A stretch of 64,000 bases of DNA, taken from the NCBI RefSeq assembly GCF_045679555.1, contig NC_092099.1, forward strand, positions 13,344,076 through 13,408,075. Direction: 5' to 3'. The translations under genes were made by a program, and so were the position numbers. This document shows, one piece after another, positions 38,201 to 53,200 of this stretch. The DNA comes from Salvelinus alpinus. Taxonomy: Eukaryota; Chordata; Actinopteri; Salmoniformes; Salmonidae. The notes beneath the pieces were generated by a model, which was given only the letters and a program-made list of their open reading frames with translations, had not been told where the DNA came from and made no database searches. How positions within the stretch are numbered: position 1 is the stretch's first letter; the number at the start of each line of letters is the position of its first letter.

Positions 38201-41200
38201 CTTACAGTTCATATAAGCAAATCAGTCAGTTCAAATAAATAAATGAGGCCCTAATCTATAGATTTCACGACTGGGAATACAGATATGTATCTGTTGGCCT
38301 GTGGAATGTTCTCCCACTCCTCTTCAATGGCTGTGAGAAGTTGCTGGATATTCTGGGAACTGGAACACACTGTCGTACACGTCGATCCAGAGCATCCCAA
38401 GCGTGCTCAATGAGTGACATGTCTTGTGAGTATGCTGGGAATGGAAGAACTACAACATTTCTGCTTCCAGGAATTGTGTCCTTGCGACATGAGATGTGCA
38501 TTATCATGCTGAAACATGAGTTAATGGCGGTGGATGAATGGCACGACAATGGGCCTCAGGATCTCGTTACGACGCAGAACTGCAGTCAGGTCAAGACCCT
38601 GGTGAGGACGACGAGCCAACAGATGAGCTTCCCTGAGATGATTTCTGACAGTTTGTGCAGAAATTCTCTGGTTGTACAAACTCACAGTTTCATCAGCTGT
38701 CCGGGTGGCTGGTTTCAGACGCAGGTAAAGAAGCCGGCTGTGGAGGTCCTGGACTGGCGTAGTTACACGTGGTCGGCGGTTGTGAGATCGGTTGAACGTT
38801 TTATGGTAGAGAAATTAACATTGAATTCTCTGGCAACAGCTCTGGTGGACATTCCTGCAGTCAGCATGCCAATTGTATGCTCCCTCAAATCTTGAGACAT
38901 CTGTGGCATTGTGTTGTGTGACAAAAATGCTAATTTTAAGTGACCTTTTATTGTCCACAGCACAAGGTGCACCTGTGTAATGATCATGCTGTTTAATCCG
39001 CTTCTTGATATGCCACACCTGTCAGGTGGATGGATTATCTTGGCATCGGAGAAATGCTCACTAACAGGGATGTAAACAAATTTGTGCACAAAATTTGAGA
39101 GAAAAAATCTTTTTGTGCATCTGGAAAGTTTCTGGGATCTTTTATTTCAGCTCATGAAACATGGGACCAACACTTTACATGCTGCATTTATATTTTTGTT
39201 CAGTATACTTTTGGGGTATAACAGGGTGTCTTTTATTCAGCTATGAAACTTGGTATAGAGAATGGATGAAATATATTTAGATTACACCTCTTATTAGTAG
39301 CCTCCATTACAAAAGAACATGAAAATAAATGTGTTCCCTCACCATTTTGTTCTTTCTGGACCACCCACTGCTCATAGTTCTGGGTGCCTAGGTCGCAGGT
39401 AGGGTTCAGTTCAGCATGGATGTGAATGGCATTCATGATTCCTTTGATAACATCGCCAAAGGGATCCTGACAAGAGAAAATTAAACAGATGTAAGCACAT
39501 AAATACATCTACACACTTCAAAAACTCAGGATAATGTATATATATTATTTCATGAAAATCCACATCTCTTTCTACTGGGAATTTTAAAAAAGAGTACCTC
39601 TTTTCTCTCTTCGGCAGTGGCAATTTTTTTGTGCGGTTCTTTTTTGTTTTCCCCAAGGTTCCCCGTCATTATTTTGAATGCGTCCAAGTTTGCGCAGATC
39701 TACAAAAGACAGAACATGAATTGAACCAATGAGCAAAAACATCAAAACAAATATGATGAGGTTTATTAGAAACCACCTGCCTCTGTAATAAAGATCAGTC
39801 ACAATGCTTAGCAATGCAATACTGTACTTCCAAAGAAGTGTTCTATTAATCAATCACACAGTATATTCATTGGTGGAAAAAGTACCCAATTATCATACTT
39901 GAGTAAAAGTAAAGATACCTTAGTAGAAAATGACTCAAGTAAAAGTGAAAGTCAGCCTGTAAAATACTACTTGATTAGAAATCTAAAAGTATTTGGTTTT
40001 AAATATACTTAAGTATCAAAAGTAAATGTATAAATAATTTCACATTCCTTTTATTAAGCAAACCAGACGTCACTATTTGATTTAAAAAAAATGTATTTAC
40101 GGATAGCCAGGGGCACACTCCAACACTCAGACACCATTTACAAACGAAGCACTTGTGTTTAGTGAGTCCACCAGATAAGAGGCAGTAGGGATGACCGGGG
40201 ATGGTCTCTTAATAAGTGCATGAATTGGACCATTTTCCTGTCCTGCTAAGCATTCAAAATGTAAAGAGTACTTTTGGCTGCCAGGGAAAATGTATGGAGT
40301 AAAAAGTACAGGAATGGAGTAAAAGTTGTCAAAAATATAAATAGTAAAGTACAGACACCCCCAAAAATCGACTTAAGTAGTACTTTAAAGTATTTTTACT
40401 TAAGTACTTTACACCACTGAGTATATTAAAATAAAATAACAATAACATCTATTTTGCATCACCACTTCAGTGTGACCCGTTGAGAGTTAAAACCAAAAGC
40501 TGTTTCCAAAATGTTCCTGTGTGGTGAAAAAAAGGTTTTATTTAACTAGGCAAGTCAGTTCAGAGCAAATTGTTATTTACAATGATGGCCTACACCGACC
40601 AAACCCGGACGACGCTTGGCCAATTGTGCACCGCCCTATGGGACTCCCAATCACGGCTGGTTGTGATACAGCCTGGATTTGAACCAGGGTGTCTGTAGTG
40701 ACACCTCTAGCACTGAGATGCAGTGCCTTAGACTGCTGCACCACTCAGGAGCCCAACGTAGGCATGGTTAAAAAAGGCATGGTGAGGTTTACGGAGCGCG
40801 GAGGCCATGTGGAACATTGGAAACAGCTTGGCTGAGCAGGGGTGAGCACTGAGCAGAGTAGTAACTGAATGAGGGAGGGACAAAGGGCGGGTGGGGCTTG
40901 ACAGGGAGGGAGGAAAGTGCTTAATGAAAAGAGGAAGGGCAAGAATGAGAATGACGAGGTTGTGTGTCTAGAGAGAGAATGAAAAAGAAGGAGAGAAAAA
41001 AAAGAGATGTAGCCTAGTAGTGTATGTTATTTACTCGTAGAATGTGCTCCTCTGCTTTATCAATTTTCTTGGCTCCCCCGACGCCGGGTGAGGCGGTCAA
41101 GCCTAGGATCTGTGGGATGGCCACTGTATCCTTCTGCTCTTTCTTTAACTTGGTGTTCTTGTGCTTCTGCTTGAGGTAGCGGATCATGATGTGGTTATAG

Positions 41201-44200
41201 ACTCCTCCCTTCTGTGTGTGGTGGCACTCATCGATCACAATCAGTGACAAATCTACATGGCAGAAACAAGGAGCAAATACACTCAATGCGATTGTTGGAA
41301 GACAAAATGAAACATATTGGTTTAACGTAAGAACGTGTCATATAATGGATATAGGAGACAGCTGGTGTACATTTCAAATGAAACATTCCTGCGGTTACTC
41401 GTTCAACAATCTAAAACCGTCTGACCCTCATAGACCATAGAAAAGCTTCCGCCCAGGCCAGATTGGTCTGCTGATCACTTTGTCTCCTCTAAAGTCCGAT
41501 TTTCCCATTACATTGTGCCGTGGGTCTGGTTATATTGCTGTAGGGCTCCTAGGAACAATAGTTGGCTCTAGCCTTACTACCTGTATTCAACATTCCCTTT
41601 GTTTTATCTCCCATAATGCTAGTGCTGTAAATATACTTAAGTGGCTTATTGACACCCACAAATTACACCCTCCCTGGTCTGGCTCTATGTCTGAGGCCCT
41701 CCCACATTAACCACTACATTTCTAGGAAGTCTACGATGCATTTTCCACCACACTGCATGACTGCTGTGTCGCTAGAGTCCATTTCTCAGAAAGGTTTAAA
41801 TGTGAATTTCACAGCACTGAGAGACGTGTGATGAGGTATGAACATCCACAAATGCAACTTTAAACAGAAGTGCTATAATTCCCTTCCCCAGAGGGCATAA
41901 GAGTCTGGAGTGGAACATTCAGTCTGATGCAGTGACAGAGGCTCTCATGTGAATTTGATCAGCCACACACTGATGGCTTGAACAGACGTGTGGCCTGGAA
42001 AGCAGCAGAAAAAACCTAACCCTCTCAGGCGTTTCAACAAACAGCATATGTTACACTGAGGGATATTCCACCTTGGACTGGCGAGTGCCAGCAAGAGCAA
42101 GCAGGAGAGCCGGAAGCAACTGACTGACAAGAACCTGTCAAATTAATTCTCAGAGGGAACACGTCCTGTTTACTTTCCATTCCAATTCCAAACCCCGCTA
42201 ACGTCCATAGCTGTGGCCAGCAGACTGACTTTGGACTAAGGCGGAGATAAAAACCCATGGTGAAAGTTTTACATAAACATGCCTAGCTTACTGTAGATAT
42301 GTTTCCCATTAACATTACTCCCATCCCAGATTTAGTCATTAGGAAACTCAGTTCAAGAAAATGATGTCAAACCTGAAAGTTTAATCCCATCGTCATCTCC
42401 ACTGTGAGCCCTTTCCAAGTAGTTCTCCAGAATCTGGGCTGTACAGATGACGATATCGTTTTTCTGGACAATGTCTGTGAAGGAGATTTTGAGCTGGGAG
42501 TCCCCACTGACCCTCTCAACTTTGTATTTGTTTTTAAGGAACTTCCAGAACTCTGTGGAGTAATGTTGCTCTACCAGGGGCACCTGAAGGAGAACATATC
42601 ATTATTAGAAAGACTAGAGGTTATTCACATTCAATATGTCAGTATGCACTTAGCTGGTGCATATGCACAGTTCTTTCTGTTTGAAAGTACAACTACTTAT
42701 GAACAGAGGTAATACATTTTTTTGTTTAGACTGACAAATTGGATGTGTGTTACAATAATGCGTGCAACAAGATGACATATTTCGTGTTTTTTAGTTTGGG
42801 GAGGTACTCAAGTTATTTCTACTTCAATGAAGATGCATATCATGTTGTGTGTTTTATTGAATACATTTCTCAAATTGGATCGGGAAAAAGAACACTAAGT
42901 AACTTCATAACACAGTCATACGTGTAGGGGTGTGCATCGTTTATATGCAGTGCTTGACTTGGGCAGGAGCTCACTGGAGCTGAGTACGGCCACCTACATT
43001 TTTCTACTGCTGGACTTCCTGCACCTCATATAATATTAGCTCAAAAGTATTGTGAAGCTCCTGCACTTAAATATAAACAGTACCGGCACCCAAAATGAGT
43101 ACCAGCATACCCTACATGTGAACCGTGCTAGATGTGATATGACAATGGTTTTTCCAACATAGAAAAATAGCATGGGAATGACTGCCAAACTGATTGTTGT
43201 TAAGTGGTGTATTTTATTACTCTTAAAGAAATTATTTGTGTTGAGTAGAGACTAACTGTGTCATGCCCAGTACTGTACTGTGCTAGCAGCTTTCTTTGTG
43301 ATCTCTATAGGCCTAGCTACAGTATGTGACAATACACACACATACAGTACAGACAGGTTGTGTGCACGGGACATTGTATGGGAAACTGGAGTACCTTGTT
43401 AACCAAGACAACCACTTTCCCTGGTCGGCCCTCTTTCCTCCTGCTGTCCAGATGTTCTTTGGTAATATAGACAGCAACTCTGGTTTTACCACTTCCTGTT
43501 GGGAGGCATATGATGATGTTTTTTCCCTCCAAGGCGGGCCTGGCCACATCCATCTGATAATCTCGAAGAACAATGACAGCTTTTGGGGAGCTTTCAGCAG
43601 CAGTGGCAATGCAGCCTGTAGAGGAGAGAGAGGTTCAGATCACAACTGTTGTCCACATCAGCACCCTGAAAATCCTTCTTTATCCCATCTACTCCCCTTC
43701 ACCAACATTGACTGAAGTGGATTTAACAAGTGACATATAAGGGATCATAGCTTTCACCTGGATTCACCTGGTCAGTCTATGTTATGGAAAAAGCAGGTGT
43801 GCTTACATGTACAACTACAAGGAAAACATTTTAATCTCCCTACGCATACATTGTATGTTAGAGGTCTCTCGTCTGAAGTATCATGATTAAATTGGACTCC
43901 TGCAACACGAACCAACGGAGAGATATGGTGTCCTAAACTCAATAGGAAACAGACAAACTTTGTGCTCTCCTGGTCTTTTATCAGCAAATCCCAGACTTAT
44001 TAGAGAGGAGATTCCACCATGGTTAATGCCATGTCAATAAGATATGAATCCCACACAGAGTGTTTTTCCGCCTGATGGAGAAAGCAGAATGCAATATACT
44101 CCCAATGTCTTCTTTAAGCCGCAGAGCACACATGCCACTGGTTTATGGAAACGCACCATAACCCCATATGTATTGGATCTGCTCACATCAGGCATTCTGC

Positions 44201-47200
44201 CCAACGTTCAGAGTAGCTAAATAAATAAAAAATCCCCAACATGTGGCTGAATATGGTGACTCAGAGGTCTTGATAGCAGAGTAATGTAAGCAAGATTGAG
44301 AGTAACTCAAAATAAAGGCGATACAAACAGACACACAGTGGTGTCATCAGAGGCTGGTTTGAGTGACAGGAGCTGTCCGCGTCGGTGTGTTAGGCTTCAC
44401 CTGGCCGAGGCCTCCTGCTGGCTCATCTGCCCCGTAACATTGACGTCCAATGACTCACAGACCCCTTGTGGCGGATTCATGGCATAAATATCAATTGGCT
44501 GATTTATAAAAAGCCTATTAAAGTGAACTAATCAGTCACATTTTTTATGTGAGGTGAGACAACTAAAAGTTTTGCCTCTAAAAGGGCAAATTCCTTCATA
44601 CTTAAATTGATGTCAAGCGTGTGAAACATGTGGAACCCAAGGCATCACTGTCTAACATACAGTACCAGTACCTACTCATTCCAGGGTTTTTCTTGGACTT
44701 TTTCTTACATTGTAGGATAGTAGTGAAGACATCACAACTATGAAATAAATATGGAATCATGTAGTAACCAATTTTTTTAAAATATATTTTAGATACTTCA
44801 AAGTAGCCACCCTTTGCCTTGATGAAAGCTTTGCGCACTCTTGGCATATTACTGAATCATAACCATGTAACAACATCCAACTCTTCCTTTAGTCCCTATA
44901 TGGACTCTAAATAGCATGCGTTTGCAATTGAGAGCTTTGGCTACGCTCCGTCCTCTTTAACCTGTCGTGGCTTGTCATGATACACATGGAACATATTCTC
45001 TGAGCCAAATAGGATAGGCTCTAGGAACTCTTCCATTCAAACTTGTCTCTCATTCCATTTCTCTCTCACCCAAACTATGGATTCTCCTCCAAACGGAAAA
45101 ACCAATCGAAAGTTCCTTTCATTCTATCATATTCAAAATGTTAACTAAAGTACAAGCAACAATGCTTATTATAACTTTACTATAATTACAAATTCATCTA
45201 ATTATTTTCAGGGATCTGAATTATTCATCAGCGCAACACCTGGTTTTGAAATTCGATTGATCGAGGTCCTGACAGATATTATCGAATGTTTTAAATGCGT
45301 AAAACAATGAAGAGAGCTTTCAAAGAATGTTATGAGGACATGATGCAATATAAGACTAACATCACAGCAGGTTGAGAAGAAACAACAATAACTTTTCAGG
45401 AAATTTGACTGAGTGAGCAACTTGAGGTAAACGTATGAAAGGAATAGCAGACTGGATTTCATTGCACATTTGGCCTTTATTTGAGCAAGCTTTGCAAGCT
45501 CCCTCTCCTTCTCCTACATAGTTTGAGCATTCAATCACTCATTCCCAAAAGTGTTCAACTGATTCCACCATTATCGTTTCAAGATGAATGCTAACAGACA
45601 CAGTGCAAGTGCTGCTAACTTAATCCAAAACTGCAGACTGCAGACTAGAGTGAGGGATGATTAGAACTCCCCTTCAAGTGTGACTTTGATGGTTCCCCAT
45701 TTTGTACATGGTGGAGGAGTTGAGTAGGAATATATTTGTGATTGACTGATGACTCGCAACACTTCAAACTGTTTTAAAAAGAGCCTCTGCTATGAATCTA
45801 ACATGTAATCCAACAGCATTATTTTCTAAGGTAATGTCAGATACAGTTTATAACTTTTGTTCAAAGAATAATTAGGGGTTGAGCTATTTTCCAAAAATTG
45901 CTGCATATGAAACAGAACAGGAGAAGGTGAATTAAATATTACCTGGCATTGAGAGATCCAAGCTATTTTCCGGTTTCCCATTTTCCATGGGTTCTTCTGT
46001 GCCACTATATAGGTCTAAAAATATCAAACAATAATTATTTACACAACTGACGTGCTAATAATTTTCAAAAGTTAAAGTCATCCATCTCAATGTGATAATT
46101 TCAGCTTAATGTGTTAACATTTGTTTACACAGATTTTATACTGCACAAAATATAAATGCAACATGTAAAGTGTTGGTCGCATGTTTCATGAGCTGAAATA
46201 AAAGATCCCAGATATTTTCCATACGCACAAAAAGATAATCCATCCACCTGACAGATGCGGCATATCAAGAAGCTGATTAAACAGCATGATCATTACACAG
46301 GTGCACCTTGTGCTGAGGACAATAAAAGGCCACTCTAAAATGTGCAGTTTTGTCACACAACACAATGACACAGATGTCTTAAGTTGAGGGAGCATGCTGA
46401 CTGCAGGAATGTCCACCAGAGCTGTTGCCAGAGAACCTTATGTTAATTTCTCTACCATAAGCCGCCTCCAACGCCATTTTAGAGAATTTGGCAGTATGTC
46501 CAACCGGCCTCACAACCACGTGTAACCATGCCAGCCCAGGACCGCCACATCCGGCTTCTTCACCTGCGGTATCGTCTGAGACCAGCCACCTGGACAGCTG
46601 ATGAAACTGAGAAGTATTTCTGTCTGTAATAAAGCCCTTTTGTGGGGAAACACTCATTCTGATTGGCTGGGCCTGGCTCCCAAGTGGGTGGGCCTATGCC
46701 CTTGCAGGTCCACCCATGGCTGCACCCCACCCCAGCCCAGTCATGTGAAATCCATAGATTATATGAACTATAACTCAGTAAAATTGTTGCATGTTGCGTT
46801 TATATTTTTGTTCAGTATAAATACTGTACAGTTGAAGTCGGAAGTTTACATACACCTTAGCCAAATACATTTAAACTCGGTTTTTCACAATTCCTGACAC
46901 TTAATCCAAGTAAAAATTCCCTGTTTTAGGTCAGTTAGGATCACCACTTTAGTTTAAGAATGTGAAATGTCAGAATAATAGTAGTTTGTAAAACAAGAAA
47001 TTTGTGGAGTGGTTGAAAAACGAGTTTTAATGACTCCAACCTAAGCGTATGTAAACTTCCGACTTCAACTGAATTTACTGCTTTGAACTAGTACTGCTTC
47101 AGTGTTTCAAAAATGTGTCTCCAATGCACCTTCCTCTAGCACTCTACTTATTTATCCTTAAAGGTTGAATATCCAACCGGGGCCGTATTCATAAAGCGTC

Positions 47201-50200
47201 TCAGAGGAGGAGTGCTGACCTATGAACAGCCCCCCCCAGTGTCCATTCATTATAATCTAAAATGCAAAACTGACCCCAGATCAGCACTCCTACTATGAGA
47301 CGCTTTATGGACAAAAGGCCCAGCACTACAACCTTGACTATCATGATCAATGCTGTTAAGGTCAGTAAAAGGGTATGACTGTGTTATATTGCACCTGCAG
47401 TTTCTGAGTCAGCTTCTGAAGGTTCATCCAGATGCATGCTGGTCACACTGCTTTCCAATGTCTCCTGCTCTGGGAGAAAAGACTTCCCCGCTGCTTCTAC
47501 AGGACCCTCCTCCACCATGTGATCCACATTCCCTGGAGCTTCATTCACAGCCATCAGGACACCTGGCTCATCTGGTGTATTGATCATGTTATAAATTATA
47601 TCATGATGAGAAAAAGACAGGGATAGGCTAGTCAATATTTACAACTTATTCAAAGCTACTATTCAAGTTCAAAGGAGCATGGTTTAGGCTAGGATGAAGG
47701 ACAATATATGGGCAATCTATAAATTCTTACCTATCAAGTTATCACCAGTTGACTCCCCTGTCAATTCTTTAAACAGGTACTTGTGTTCAGTGACCTGTAA
47801 GGACTTCAAGAAGATGGAGAACCATCCGGGCGGGAATCTCACGATTCTCCTGAGTAGTTCACGAGCACCACCCATATTTCCTCGGTTTTGACATTCAGCT
47901 AAAATCTAAAACAGAAGTAGAATGGGTTAAATATAGGCTAATGTAAGAGTTATGTACTCACATCAAAGCTGCAGTGCAGTTAGTGGCATTAGTCTGCCCT
48001 CATCTGGTCCAGAGATATATTACATAAATACACTAAGCGGACAGTGTATTAGGTACACCCATCTAGTACCGGGATGTATCCCCCTTTGCCCCAGAACAGC
48101 TTGAATTCTTCGGGACAGTAAAACATTGCTGAATTGTTATCAAGAGACGTAACGTGTGCTAGGAAAACATTCCCCACACCATTACGCCACCAGCCTGTAC
48201 CATTGACACCAGGCAGGATGGGGCCATGGACTCATGTTGTTCACGCCAAATCCTGACTCTGCCATCCACATGACGATGACGCAACAGGAACCAGGATTCC
48301 TTGGACCAGGCAATCTTTTTCCACTCCTCAACTGTCCAGTGTTGGTGATAGCTGCCCACGGGAGCCGCTTCTTCTTGTTTTTATTTGATAGGAGTGGATT
48401 CCGGTGTGGTTGTCTGCTGCAATAGCCCACCCCGTGACAAGGACCGACATATTGTGCATTCAGAGATGCCGTTCTGTACACTGTTGTACACTGCACCATT
48501 ATTTGCCTGTTTGGGGCCCGCATGTCATCTTGACTATTTTTGCCATTCTCCTTCTGGCACTGACGATTATACCACACTCAAAAATGATTTTCTGATTGTC
48601 TATGCTATTAAAATGTGGGTGAAAAGGGAAACAAATAATACATTCTGAGTTTTTGGGAGGCCAAGGACACGGTCTACCAGTGTCCTAGCTTGCTGTGTAC
48701 CAGTGTCCTCCTAGCTAGCTAACACACAGTGTCCTTCTCTCCCACCTGCCCTTGTTAGCAGAACAGTGCCTGACAGGTGAGGGCGAAGGACAATGTCCGT
48801 GTCCTAGCTATCATTAGCTTGCTAGCTACCTATCCCGCCTGCTGTGCACCGTAGTTCTCACTAGCTGGCACACAGTGTCCTTTGCTCCCGTCTGCTGAAC
48901 ACCTGCCCTCAGCGTTGTTAACAGAATTGTGGGAAAACAGTGCTTGACAGGCGGGGGACGAAGGACACTGTCTACCGGTGTCCTAGCTATCGCTAGCTAG
49001 CTACCTCTCCCGCCTGCTGTGTACTGGAGTTAGCTACCGGCGTTGTCGCCCCGCCTTTTCTTCTGTGGAATTTATCAGCGGTTGGCATCCAACGTTACCG
49101 AGCATTACCATACTGGTGCATTACTGTACTGGAGCGCCCCCGCCTCCCACCTGTGTACCGAGAAGAGTGCAATTGCGTTGCTGCATGTGGGATAAATCCA
49201 TTTGAAATCAATCACTTTTTTACAGCACCCCTTTTGATTTGAACGAAAACATCCATACATACAGTGCCCTCAGAAAGAATTCACACCCCTTGACTTTCCC
49301 CCCCAAAAAACGGTGTTACAGCCTGCATTTAAAATGGATTAAACTGAGACTTTGTGCCACTGATCTACACACAATAATATGTGGATTATTTTTTAGCTAC
49401 TAGCTAGTACAACGGTAGACAGTGTTTTCCTGCAGTACTGTTAACGACGGCATGTGTTCGGCAGGCATTAGCGAAGGACACTGGGTGCTAGGTAGCTAAC
49501 TACACAGCAGGTGGGATAGGTAGCTATCTAGCTAATGATAGATAGGACACCGGCAGTGTGTCCTATCGAGCCCCCGCCTGTTGGCACTGTTTTCCCGCAG
49601 TTCTATTAACGTCGGCGGGGGCAGGTGTTCGGCAGGTGTCAGCGAAGGACACTGTGTGCTAGCTAGCTAGATAGTTATCTCTAGAAGGATTCCGGTACAC
49701 AGCAGGAGGGTAGCGGGGGTGACACCGGTAGCTCAACAAGGTATCACTGCAGAATTAGACATTCATTCACGTTCTCCAAAAGTGAAATTTCAAAGTGTTT
49801 TTGTTGCTCCTGCTGCTCTGTATCATTTAATTTATCCAAAGGTCAAATAGAAGAAAAAAAATATTCCAAAACCCTAATATAAAAATTAAAACCAGTGTCC
49901 ACGACTGGGATCGAACACGAAACCTTCTGATCCAGAGTCATGGGATTGTTGCTCCTGCTGCACTCTATCCTTCCATTTCTCAAAATGTCAAATTTTAAGG
50001 GTTAAGTTGAGGCACTAATTCCCGAATGGTTAAGGTAAGGGTCAAGGTCTGGGATAGGGTTAAAACATTCCGTTTCGGCACTCATTCCAAATGGTTAAGA
50101 TATGGGTTTGGGATAGGGTTAAAACAACCTTTTGGACCAGAGCAATGGGATTATGTCCATACACCACCCACAACACTCTTGTTACAGAATCCCCCTGCCG

Positions 50201-53200
50201 AGGGCACTGTGGGACTAATTTCCAGCGTGTTTTGTTGTTGTTTATGTGTGGCTGCGCTGACTGACTCTCACCAAACCTCACCCTTTCTTGCCTTCACATG
50301 AGAGATCAATATCACCTCCAACTCATGGCTTCAGCCAATCGGAACAATAGCCATATGTCGCACCCCTGTGCACGCTCTAGCCATGCAGTCTCTCTAGGCC
50401 CGGATTGGCTTTGCAAATCATACTTTACAAATATCTATTCGGGTCTTTGTATTTATCTCCTGTATAGCATATTTATTATATCTGTTTCTGTCCATTACTG
50501 AACCATACCCATGTATATACACATTTACATACCCATGTTCATCTTCTCCTGTGTGTGAGTAAAGTTCATGTAAGGTAACTTTTAGTCTGATTTATTCCCC
50601 TCTAACCAAGGGGTGTCAGTTACTCACAAAACAGTAAAATACATAGAGCCGGATCGCTCTCTTTCAACTCTAGCAAAACCTAAGCCTACTTGATGGTAAT
50701 TGTGCTCACTGTTGCCCCTAGGGTCCGGGTTTGAAGTCATTTCCCAACATCCTCAGGACATCGATAAACGTCCAATTTCGACGTCAATCTTGAACGACCT
50801 GAATGGGTAGCTAGTTAAAAACTCAGATAATACTGTTATTTCCTTTTTGACCCACATTTTAAATCGCACAGACAACCAGGGGAAATACAGAATATTGCCA
50901 TGCAGGAATGCCCTGATTGCGAGCCGAAATTGTACATTTAGGTCATCATTAATAATCTGATTTAATAAGAGTTAAAACATTTTTTATTGATTTATTTAAC
51001 CAGTGTAAGAAATTGTATTAGATATTGGTAACTTGTTTTAACAACTTCTCAACATTACCTATAAGTTGACACAACATACACACCCCCTCTTTCTCTTGGA
51101 CATATGCTGGACACATAGGACATATACACGGCACCCACAATTCCCCTCCCCCATGACAATCACACAGACACACCCAACCCATGGTTGGACCTCAGGACAA
51201 AGAACTCTCAGGAACCAATGGAACGTGGACACCAGGCCTGATCAGGACTACCCAAGACCCAGATCGACCAATCGGAAGGCCGGACTCGCAGATCTACCTA
51301 CTTTGCTTGTTGTCTATATAGTACTGTACATTTCTGGAAACTGGTCTCTTTTCCGGACGATTCAATAGGAATCAGACAGAAAGAGCCTTGCTGCAAGATT
51401 TTACTAAGATATCTTTACATGTGATTAAACGGCCTTATTATAAAATTATCCACCTCGTCCTATTGTCTCCTCTTGTTCTCCTGTCAACAGTAAACGTTTT
51501 ACTAACAGACTTGGTAAGCAGAGGATGGTTTCATCTTTGAATTTGGCCCAATAGAAAATTAATCGGACAGGAGACGAGAGGGAGAAAGATTCCAGAGGAG
51601 AGGTGACCTTTTCGAGGGAGAATCGCGATTCAACCCACACAGGAAACTGATCAAAGAGCTCGAAACTAAAGAGGTGAGCAGATACCCGTTTAACCAAACT
51701 CTGTATATTGTATTATAGCCAATATCTAAATTCAAAGATCAGGAGTACTGTGGTGAGTGTGAATTGTTGCTAAATTTATGTGGAATTGTTTAGAATTTAA
51801 GGCATTGTGTACAGATATCTAAGTATTAATAGGTTAAAGACTTATTCACATAGTCTGGCACTACGCGGTATGCTGATCGAGTAGGTGTACAGTGAAGAAT
51901 AAGCTTTATAACGATTCACATAGTCGGGCCATATTTGACAGTCGATCAGGTAGGGGTTACCGTGAAGAATCCATAATTAAAAGATGGGATCCAAATAGCC
52001 GGGCAGTAGTTAGATTTGGCAAATCAGCTAGGTGTTACCGTGACGACCCATAAAAAATAAAAAAAAATAAAAAATATATATATAACGATTCACACAGTCG
52101 GGCCATATTTGACAGTCGATCAGATAGGGGTACCGTGAAGAATCCATACGTTTTCAAATAGTCGTGCAGTAGCTATACTTAGCTAGGTGTTACGTGAGAA
52201 ATCTAATGTGAATTCAAATAGTCGTGCAGTAGCTATACTTAGCTAGGTGTTACGTGAGAATTCTAATATTGCATGTGTAAGTTGTGTTGTAATTATATGT
52301 GTAAGTTGTGTTGTCGCAATGTGGGGGATTGAACGTTCCACGAGACCAATTGCTACTAACTAGCCATATGCTAGTTGAGGCTGTGATAAAGTGACCGCCG
52401 TGTCGATGTGTATATATTGCTGTGAAGCAACTATTTTCTGCTGATGAGTTGACCGGATTTTTCCCTCTCCTGCTGTTGATAAATCCCTAAGGGTGAGAAT
52501 CAATTTGAAAATTATTATAGAAGCGCGTGAATTACTAGTATATTGTCCCCAAAGGAAATTTCTGAAATGTTTTGGCAAAGTATTTAATTAATCGGAAAAA
52601 GTTCAAATTAAATCGGAAAAGTTAATAGAAATAATATCTTTCGAATTATATATCATATAATTGCCATTCCAATTATATCAGGAGCGCCTGAATTACTAGT
52701 ATATTGTCCCCAAAGGAAACTTCTGAAATATTTTGCCAAAGTATTTAATTAATTAAATTAGCGAAAAGCAATAATATCTTTTATTAAAAGTACCGAAAAC
52801 TGTCATTCCAATTATAACAGGAGCGCGTGAATATATTCGTATATTGTTTCAAAGAGATATAGCTGAAATATTGTTGGAAAACGAAAATAATTCATCGAAT
52901 ACACGGCAATAAAATCCTTTGTCCACGCGAGTCGGACACGAGACTGGGGGAGGTTAGGGGAAGAAAAATACATCGCTGGTTTCGATCAGTGACGGGCTAA
53001 AGTATACAAAGATAATAATAGACCCAGACATAGCTTAACGACAAAATGACCACGACTATCGTCCCCAAACACAAATTCAACGAATATTTAGATCAGAGAA
53101 TGAAAGACAGAGCAGGCGGGAAATTACACTACAAATCCGTTAAAAGAATTTGGGAAGAAGTGAGACTGAAATGGACTCAAGCAGGTTTCCTTAGTGGAGT

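Noticed and set aside
51066-51368. 100-residue frame present identically at 60440-60742
   Set aside because: It lies within the LTRs; the duplication is the LTR pair, and the composition shows no protein-like features.
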